Part shown: in pieces, positions 57,959 to 64,000 of the stretch
Numbering within the stretch: position 1 is the stretch's first letter
How the letters are laid out: each line of letters begins with the position of its first letter
DNA from: Corynebacterium sp. SCR221107
GTDB taxonomy: Bacteria > Actinomycetota > Actinomycetes > Mycobacteriales > Mycobacteriaceae
Assembly (NCBI RefSeq): GCF_027886475.1
Contig: NZ_CP115670.1
Span: forward strand, 186,001-250,000
DNA length: 64,000 bases
Direction of reading: 5' to 3'
Notes under the pieces: model-generated
Seen by the model: the letters and a program-made list of their open reading frames with translations, nothing else
Told to the model about the DNA's origin: nothing
Databases searched by the model: none
Made by a program: the position numbers and the translations under genes

Positions 57959-60900
57959 GTGGCTTTATATCGCAAGTATCGCCCCGGCTCTTTCGCGGAG
58001 CTGGTTGGCCAAGAACAGGTAACCAAGCCGCTGTCTACTGCATTGGACAGCGGTCGCATTAATCACGCCTATCTGTTTTCGGGCCCTCGTGGCTGCGGCA
58101 AAACCTCTTCAGCCCGCATCCTTGCGCGAAGCCTGAACTGCGTCAATGGCCCCACCTCCACCCCCTGCGGGGTCTGCCCATCGTGCGTGGCACTGGCACC
58201 CAACGGCCCAGGCTCCCTCGATGTCACCGAGCTAGATGCTGCCAGCCACAACGGCGTCGATGACATGCGTGAGCTGCGTGATCGCGCGGCATTCGCTCCG
58301 GCGGAGTCGCGCTACCGCATCTTCATCATCGACGAGGCGCACATGATCACCTCATCGGGCGCCAACGCCTTGCTGAAGGTGGTGGAGGAGCCGCCAGCGC
58401 ACCTGATTTTTATTTTCGCCACCACGGAGCCGGAAAAGGTCATCCCCACCATCCGCTCGCGCGTGCACCATTACCCATTCCGCCTGCTGACCCCGGGTGC
58501 CATGCGCCAAGTGATCGACAACGCCATCCGCGGTGAGGGCATCCCGGTGGAGGAGGCCGCCTACCCGCTGGTCATTCGCGCGGGCAACGGTTCGCCACGT
58601 GATACCCTTTCGGTCCTCGACCAGCTCCTCGCCGGTGCCGGGCCGGGGGGATTGACCTATGATCTCGCGCGCCTGCTGCTGGGAATTACCGATGATTCCT
58701 ACCTGGACGCAGCCGTTGCCGCGTTGTCCTCCAATGATGCGGCAACGCTATTCCAGGTGGTCGATGATCTCATCGAGAATGGCGTTGAAGCCCTCCGTTT
58801 TGCCAACGACCTCCTCGATCGCCTGCGCGACCTCTTGGTCTTGCAGACGGTTCCGCAGGCACTCGACATGGGGTTGGTGGACGTTCCCTCTGATCGCGGG
58901 GGCGTGCTCATGGAACAGGCGGCCACCTTCGCGCCGGGTGCGTTGGCGCACATCGCCACCACGCTTTCCGACGGCCGCCGTGACCTGAAGGGGGCGACCT
59001 CCCCGCGCCTGCTTCTGGAGATCTTGTGCACCAAGTTGCTGCTGTCGACCAGCCAACCAGCACCAGCCCAGCCCGGTTCTTTCGTACCCACCACCCCCGG
59101 CCAGGGAATCGGTGCGGCCACAGCTTCACAGACCCAACCCGGCGCACAGGCTGCGCAAGCTCCGGCAAAGTATGAGCGCAAGTCCGTGCGCCTGGCGCGT
59201 GAGAAGGCGGAGCGGGAACGCGCCGCCCAATTGGCTGCGCAGCAGCAGGCCGCAGCTCAGCAGCCTGCGGCACAGCAGACCACCGAGCAGGCCACGCCAC
59301 CGGCAGCACCGCAGCAGGAAACCCTGCAACAACAAGACGTTGCACCCACGGGACAGCCGTCCCCAGCCGAGGCTCCTCACGCAGCGCGTCCAGCACAGCA
59401 AGCTCAGGCGACTCCAGTGACGCAGTCGGCTCAACCGGATCAGCCTCAGCCGACTGCGCAGCCCGATCAGCCTCGACGTGTCAACTCGCAGGTGGAGCAC
59501 CCTGTTGAGCCGCAACACCAGCCCGACACGGAGGCGCAGCCGGCTGCGCCTCAGTCGGTACCGAGCCCGACCCCAGAGGTTGTTTTCGAGGAAGCTCCAG
59601 CCGAACCTACTCCAGGCGAGCCAGAGTCCTCTTACTCGGCGCCGGAAAAGCCCGGTGCTGAGTCGAACTCTTCGCCCACGCCGTCGGAGGATCCTTTCGA
59701 AGCCATCCGTTCGGCATGGCCGCGGCTACGCGCGGCGGTGCAGCGCGCCGACCTGGCAGCGGGGATACTCTTGGCCGAGGCCCGCCCGCTGGGCATGCGC
59801 GATGGAACCTTGATCCTCGGGCACAACACGGGTGCGCTGGCAGCAAGCTTGAATACACCCGAGCACAACAAGACGGTCACGGAGACTCTCAACGCCGAAA
59901 CCGGCAGGCGCTTTGGTGTTCAATGCGTCATCGGCACCGACCCGGTGGCCGCCGGGTTCAGCGTGCCTGCACAACCCACGGTGTGGAACCCCAGTCACGT
60001 GCCAACCGCCGCGCGCGAGTCAAGCGGCGAGTCACCTCAGGAGCCTGAGAGACCCGCTGACACGACGCCTCGTAATCCGCAACCGGCAGCCCCCGAGCAC
60101 GCGCAGGCGTCGGTGACGCAGGCCGCTGGGGTGCCAGCTTCCGCAATGCCGTCGAGCGTGCCGCTTTCGCATGACCCCAATGTCAGTGCACCTGCGCGAC
60201 GGTCCGCGGTGGAGCAGGCGGCCGAGCAAGCCGTGAATGCCCGGCCGATTGAACCCGCGCAGCCGCCGGTGCAAGCGCAGCCGGAGGAGTATCACCCGCG
60301 CACCTACGTCGAAGATGGTTGGGGTGAACCCGCGCCCATCGGCCAGGCGCTTCCCAAGCCGAAGCCGCAGCGGGTGGATCCGCCCAAGCCGCAAAACGCA
60401 GACGCAATCTGGGGCGAGCCTGCACCTATTGGCCAACAATTGCTCAACAAGGATGCAGAGCATCAGCCTGCGCAGCAGGAACAGGTGGTGCCACCGCAGG
60501 CAGATCACAGTGCGACCCAGATGCCGCCGGCGCAGGCGCATCAGGCGCAGGACTATGCACCTGAGCCTGGCCCAGCGCAGGCAGAGGAGTCAGCGCAGTA
60601 TGCCCCAACGGAGCCGGAACCAGCCGACACCTGGCCCTCGCGCATGCCCGAACCGGCAGCTCAGGCGGTAGAACCTACTGCGGCCTCCCCTGAGGAAAGC
60701 TCGCCGCAACCGGCGGCGCAGCAGCAGGCCGCGCCTGCGCCGAAGCGTCGCTGGCAGGAGGCCGCCGAACGAGGAGCGGCCAGCCTGGCAAAGAAGGCCA
60801 CGGAGCCAACGTTTGCCGATGGTGCCCCACTGCCACCGGAGCCCGACTGGGACGAGCCACCCGCGCCGGATCCCTACGGTTACCCGCCGGATGAGGGGAT

Positions 60901-61366
60901 CCCGGAGCCAGTACCGACCACGATGCGGGAGCCGGATGTCGAACCTGTACCACCCGCGGATGCCGTGCCGAGCCAGCCGGTGGGGGGAGCTGAGGTGCCC
61001 GCGGCACCGACTACGCCTGTGGTGACACAACGGCAAGCCCCAAGGCCTGCGCCGACGCATCCGTCGGACACCCCCGCAGTCGAAGCAGAACGAGCGCCGC
61101 AAGCGCAGGCTTCCGGGCAGCAGGCGGCCGAAAACCAGCCGGTTTCCCGGATGGAACGCTTCCGGCAGCTTCAGGCAGAGGCCGCCGAGGCTGCGAAGCA
61201 CGCACCGGCACAGTCGATGGAACCGAGTGGCGATGTCGACCGTCAATCGGAGGAGGAAGAGATGATGGCTGCCGCTGCCGCCGAGCCCGGCAATCATGAT
61301 CACCGCGATGCGATGAGTGTGGCCATTGATCTTCTGACTCAAGAGCTCGGGGCGCGTCGCCTCTAA
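57959..61366 (+). CDS. dnaX: DNA polymerase III gamma/tau subunit with a very long low-complexity tail
   Basis: The 1135-residue protein. Residues 1-370 form a normal clamp-loader subunit (Walker A GPRGCGKTSSARILARSLNC, zinc knuckle CGVCPSC, Walker B FIIDEAHMIT, sensor ATTEPEKVIPTIRSR). Residues 370-590 are Gln/Ala/Pro-rich, 590-680 are a small folded domain (FEAIRSAWPRLRAAVQRADL, RFGVQCVIGTDPVA), and 690-1110 are again Pro/Ala/Glu/Gln-rich with the repeat WGEPAPIGQ. A helical end closes it (DAMSVAIDLLTQELGARRL). GTG 57959 is 6 bases after TAGGCT, fitting a leaderless start. It is much longer than the C. glutamicum protein as I recall it. Confidence 0.93.
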   Translation: MALYRKYRPGSFAELVGQEQVTKPLSTALDSGRINHAYLFSGPRGCGKTSSARILARSLNCVNGPTSTPCGVCPSCVALAPNGPGSLDVTELDAASHNGVDDMRELRDRAAFAPAESRYRIFIIDEAHMITSSGANALLKVVEEPPAHLIFIFATTEPEKVIPTIRSRVHHYPFRLLTPGAMRQVIDNAIRGEGIPVEEAAYPLVIRAGNGSPRDTLSVLDQLLAGAGPGGLTYDLARLLLGITDDSYLDAAVAALSSNDAATLFQVVDDLIENGVEALRFANDLLDRLRDLLVLQTVPQALDMGLVDVPSDRGGVLMEQAATFAPGALAHIATTLSDGRRDLKGATSPRLLLEILCTKLLLSTSQPAPAQPGSFVPTTPGQGIGAATASQTQPGAQAAQAPAKYERKSVRLAREKAERERAAQLAAQQQAAAQQPAAQQTTEQATPPAAPQQETLQQQDVAPTGQPSPAEAPHAARPAQQAQATPVTQSAQPDQPQPTAQPDQPRRVNSQVEHPVEPQHQPDTEAQPAAPQSVPSPTPEVVFEEAPAEPTPGEPESSYSAPEKPGAESNSSPTPSEDPFEAIRSAWPRLRAAVQRADLAAGILLAEARPLGMRDGTLILGHNTGALAASLNTPEHNKTVTETLNAETGRRFGVQCVIGTDPVAAGFSVPAQPTVWNPSHVPTAARESSGESPQEPERPADTTPRNPQPAAPEHAQASVTQAAGVPASAMPSSVPLSHDPNVSAPARRSAVEQAAEQAVNARPIEPAQPPVQAQPEEYHPRTYVEDGWGEPAPIGQALPKPKPQRVDPPKPQNADAIWGEPAPIGQQLLNKDAEHQPAQQEQVVPPQADHSATQMPPAQAHQAQDYAPEPGPAQAEESAQYAPTEPEPADTWPSRMPEPAAQAVEPTAASPEESSPQPAAQQQAAPAPKRRWQEAAERGAASLAKKATEPTFADGAPLPPEPDWDEPPAPDPYGYPPDEGIPEPVPTTMREPDVEPVPPADAVPSQPVGGAEVPAAPTTPVVTQRQAPRPAPTHPSDTPAVEAERAPQAQASGQQAAENQPVSRMERFRQLQAEAAEAAKHAPAQSMEPSGDVDRQSEEEEMMAAAAAEPGNHDHRDAMSVAIDLLTQELGARRL

Positions 61367-61461
61367 GTGCAACTACAGGTAGACTCGAACGGGATTAACC
61401 GCGCCGCCCACATGCCCAGGTGCGCAACCACGGGGCGGCGACACAACGAAAGGTATAAGAG

Positions 61462-61776
61462 ATGACCCAACCAGATATGGCACAGATCCTCGCCCAGGCT
61501 CAGGAGATGCAGGTACGCCTGCAGCAGGCTCAGGCTGAGATCATGGCTGCGACCATCACCGGTACCGCTGGCAATGGCTTGGTCAATGTTGACCTTCGCG
61601 GTGACGGCAAGGTTGCTGCCGTGCGCATCGATCCGCAGGTCGTTGACCCGGAAGACGTTGACACCCTCCAGGATCTGCTGGTTGGCGCCTTCGTTGACGC
61701 ACACTCCAAGCTGACCACTCTTGCCGAGGAGAAGATGGGCCCGCTGTCCCAGGGCTTGGGTGACTTGGGCCTCTAA
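61462..61776 (+). CDS. YbaB/EbfC family nucleoid-associated protein
   Basis: The 104-residue protein begins MTQPDMAQILAQAQEMQVRL; the ATG follows GAAAGG. It has the YbaB core VNVDLRGDGKVAAVRIDPQV and DLLVGAFVDAHSKLTTLAEE. The family forms dimers that bind DNA. The order dnaX - ybaB - recR is conserved in bacteria. Confidence 0.92.
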   Translation: MTQPDMAQILAQAQEMQVRLQQAQAEIMAATITGTAGNGLVNVDLRGDGKVAAVRIDPQVVDPEDVDTLQDLLVGAFVDAHSKLTTLAEEKMGPLSQGLGDLGL

Positions 61777-61987
61777 GGCTTGAGAACAAAGCTGGCACAA
61801 CAGTAAGAAGGCTGGCTTTGACAAGGCGGTGCCTGCTGCGCATAGGATGCGTGTTGCATGGCACCGCTTCTTCGCGTGTCAACCGCATTCAGATCTAGGC
61901 TCCGCATAGGAGCGAATAAACGTCAGTCGGGGCGTGGCTGCGGGGTTGTCCTGTAGCCGCGTGTGCCCGATGGAGAAAGGTTTCCTG

Positions 61988-62644
61988 GTGTTCGAAGGTC
62001 CCCTGCAAGATCTCATCGATGAGCTCTCGCGTTTGCCTGGGGTTGGTCCCAAGAGCGCCCAAAGGATCGCCTTCCATCTCCTCCACGTGGAGCCCACCGA
62101 CATCACGCGCCTGCAGGAGGCACTTGGTGCGGTGCGCGACGGCGTGACGTTTTGCCGTATTTGCTGCAATATCTCCAGGGAATCGGTGTGTCGCATCTGC
62201 GCTGATTCCGGGCGCGATCGTGGAGTGGTGTGCGTGGTCGAAGAGCCTAAGGACATCCAGGTCATCGAGCGCACCGGTGAGTACAACGGCCGCTATCACG
62301 TCTTAGGCGGCGCCCTTGACCCCTTGGCCAACATCGGCCCCCGCGAGCTTAATATCTCCCAGCTCTTGCAGCGCATCGGCGGCGTGCTGCCCGACCGCGA
62401 GTTGGCTGATTCGACTCCTGAGCACCCCATTTACGACGATGCCCCCACGATCCGTGAGGTCATCCTCGCCACCGACCCCAACACCGAGGGTGAGGCCACC
62501 GCCAGCTATCTGGCGCGACTGCTCAAGGATTTCCCCGATCTGGTGGTCTCCCGCCTGGCCTCCGGCATGCCCTTGGGCGGGGACCTGGAATTCGTCGATG
62601 AGCTCACCCTTTCGCGCGCACTCAACGGGAGGTTGGTGCTGTAG
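61988..62644 (+). CDS. recR: Recombination protein RecR
   Basis: The 218-residue protein starts at GTG 61988 after GGAGAAAGG. It has the HhH part [20 protein letters not shown], the zinc finger [16 protein letters not shown], and the TOPRIM part [20 protein letters not shown] with [18 protein letters not shown]. It works with RecF and RecO to load RecA at gaps. The length equals the C. glutamicum protein. Confidence 0.95.
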   Translation: MFEGPLQDLIDELSRLPGVGPKSAQRIAFHLLHVEPTDITRLQEALGAVRDGVTFCRICCNISRESVCRICADSGRDRGVVCVVEEPKDIQVIERTGEYNGRYHVLGGALDPLANIGPRELNISQLLQRIGGVLPDRELADSTPEHPIYDDAPTIREVILATDPNTEGEATASYLARLLKDFPDLVVSRLASGMPLGGDLEFVDELTLSRALNGRLVL

Positions 62645-62684
62645 CAGCACTCGTCGATGCCGGCGTCTGATGGCGGTGGCAACC

Positions 62685-62701
62685 TATGGACGTCGGAAAG
62701 C
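62685..62701 (-). repeat. Dispersed intergenic motif, copy 10
   Basis: TATGGACGTCGGAAAGC, a diverged copy, 40 bases past recR. Confidence 0.45.
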
Positions 62702-62723
62702 ACAAGCAAGAAGACCAGCGGAA

Positions 62724-62778
62724 AACGGCCTGCACCCGGTAGCCGCCCCTTAGGTGGGGACGACGGGTGCAGGCCGTT
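62724..62778. terminator. Bidirectional terminator between recR and gntP
   Basis: AACGGCCTGCACCCG (62724-62738) and CGGGTGCAGGCCGTT (62764-62778) form a perfect 15-bp stem with a small inner hairpin (CCCC/GGGG). Confidence 0.9.
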
Positions 62779-62806
62779 GTTATCGGAGGTGACCGCTAGG
62801 CGGCAG

Positions 62807-64000
62807 CTAGATGATGGTGTAGACCAGCCACGTCAACAAGAAACCAGAGACGCCGAAGACGGTGGACAACGCCGTCCAGGTCTTTAGCCCCTGCTTGACG
62901 CTCAAGCCTAGGTACTTGGTGACGATCCAGAAGCCCGAATCGTTGATGTGGGAAAGCCCCAGCGCACCAAAGCCGATGGCAAGCATGATGAGGGTGGTGT
63001 GGATGCCGTTCAATCCGGCCGCAGCGATTGGCTGAGTAAGCAAGCCCGCCGTGGTCAACATGGCTACCGTTGCCGAACCCTGGGAGGCGCGCAGCGCGAG
63101 GGAAAGCAGGAAGGCCATGAGGATTATCGGCATGTGGGCCGCCACCAGCATGTCCGATAGCACCTTGCCGATGCCGGACTCCACCAAAACATTCGCGAAG
63201 CCACCACCGGCGCCGGTGACGAAGATGATGACCGCAACCGCGGGCAGCGCCGAATCGAGGATGCCGGAAGAATACTCGCGATCCCACTTCTGCTGGCGGC
63301 CGATGGTGATCCAAGCAACCACCACGGCGACGAGCAAGGCCACCGGGGAGGAGCCGATGAAGCTGACCAGGCTGTGCATGGTGGTGCCCTCTTCGCTGAG
63401 CATCGCGCCGGTGGTACCGACCATGATCAAAACAATAGGGAGCAGGATCAGTCCCAGGACGGTAAAAGGAGAAGGGGCGCGGCCTGTCGGACCGGAATCG
63501 GAAAGCTCGACCGGGGAGGCGGCGCGCTCAACGCCCTCGACCTTGAGCGCCTTCGCCGCGAAATAACCAATCACGCAGGTGGCCGCAGCAATCGGAAGGC
63601 CGATGGTGAGCATGAGACCAGGGTCGGACTCGAGGACACCAGCCACGGCAACCGGGCCGGGGTGTGGTGGGAGGGTGACATGCACCGTGAGCATCGCACC
63701 GGCGACCGGGAGGCCGATCTTGAGCGGGTTGATCTTGGCCACGGCAGCAAAGCCGAAGACAATTGGGGCCAAGATAATGAAGCCGACATCGAAGAAGACC
63801 GGGATGCCCAACACGAATGCCGCGATGGTTACCGCGGCCGCGATCCGGTGCGGGCCGAGCTTCTCAGTGAAGTATTGGGCTACGGCCTCCGCACCGCCGG
63901 AGACCTCGATGATGCGACCGAGCATCGCGCCGAGGCCCACGACCACCGCCACCGAGCCGAGCGTCTTACCCACGCCGTTTGTGACGGTGCTCACGGAATC
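62807..64000 (-). CDS. GntP-family gluconate/organic acid permease, partial
   Basis: About 398 residues of a GntP/DsdX-type transporter are present; the N-terminus is beyond the right edge, since the frame is open to 64000 and family members have about 450 residues. Visible family parts include GVGKTLGSVAVVVGLGAMLG, HPGPVAVAGVLESDPGLMLT, FVTGAGGGFANVLVESGIGK, SQGSATVAMLTTAGLL and NDSGFWIVTKYLGLSVKQGL. It is a proton symporter for gluconate or a similar acid; the substrate is not certain. Confidence 0.88.
   Translation of the reverse strand, partial: DSVSTVTNGVGKTLGSVAVVVGLGAMLGRIIEVSGGAEAVAQYFTEKLGPHRIAAAVTIAAFVLGIPVFFDVGFIILAPIVFGFAAVAKINPLKIGLPVAGAMLTVHVTLPPHPGPVAVAGVLESDPGLMLTIGLPIAAATCVIGYFAAKALKVEGVERAASPVELSDSGPTGRAPSPFTVLGLILLPIVLIMVGTTGAMLSEEGTTMHSLVSFIGSSPVALLVAVVVAWITIGRQQKWDREYSSGILDSALPAVAVIIFVTGAGGGFANVLVESGIGKVLSDMLVAAHMPIILMAFLLSLALRASQGSATVAMLTTAGLLTQPIAAAGLNGIHTTLIMLAIGFGALGLSHINDSGFWIVTKYLGLSVKQGLKTWTALSTVFGVSGFLLTWLVYTII

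Overview
The window looks like a high-GC chromosome segment from a Corynebacterium (a mycolate-producing actinobacterium), but not C. glutamicum itself. The evidence is a galactan-export permease of the Wzm type next to a Rv3778c-like and a Rv3777-like gene, the conserved block SRP RNA - aspT - SUFU-domain gene - dnaX - ybaB - recR, many leaderless or GTG-started genes, and actinobacterial housekeeping neighbours (tyrA, tadA-associated protein, tadA, three of the four tRNA-Ser genes beside core genes).

Layout. 0-7 kb: cell-wall permease (partial), a PLP-enzyme-like protein without its lysine, an oxidoreductase, pat (aromatic aminotransferase), tRNA-Ser(TGA), tRNA-Ser(GCT), two identical tRNA-Arg(ACG), small accessory genes, and an orphan ureA. 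7-21 kb: a fatty-acid or ketoacid catabolic set (fadA-fadN, acyl-CoA dehydrogenase, 3-oxoacid CoA-transferase) with two paralogous TetR genes and three copies of one operator. It surrounds a mannose-family PTS operon (manX-Y-Z, HAD phosphatase, small membrane protein). 21-33 kb: a fused pabA-pabB-pabC gene, tyrA, tadA, an MMPL transporter, and a queuosine-salvage cluster (tgt, YhhQ transporter, GluQ-RS, Nudix). 32.6-35.6 kb: an AbiE-like toxin-antitoxin locus whose toxin gene is split by an IS5-family element. 35.6-41.6 kb: a carbohydrate-binding lipoprotein, a VTC-domain protein and a DUF4956 protein, then a benE pseudogene and an exported protein.

41.7-53.0 kb: an 11.25-kb integrated element in tRNA-Ser(GGA). 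It carries integrase, XRE repressor, AlpA-like regulator, primase-helicase and a capsid module (protease, major capsid, decoration protein, scaffold-like). I find no terminase, portal, tail or lysis gene, which makes it resemble a capsid-encoding phage satellite more than an ordinary prophage. An IS3-family element sits in its decoration-protein gene. 53-55.7 kb: a decayed beta-glucoside operon (bglF'-'bglA fusion and frameshifted bglG) that still has its RNA antiterminator and overlapping terminator. 55.7-64 kb: SRP RNA, aspT, SUFU gene, a very long dnaX, ybaB, recR and a partial GntP permease.

Scattered through intergenic DNA, mostly near gene ends, is a short repeated motif (CCGTAGGCGTCGGAAAGC and variants, about eleven copies) that I cannot assign to a known family.
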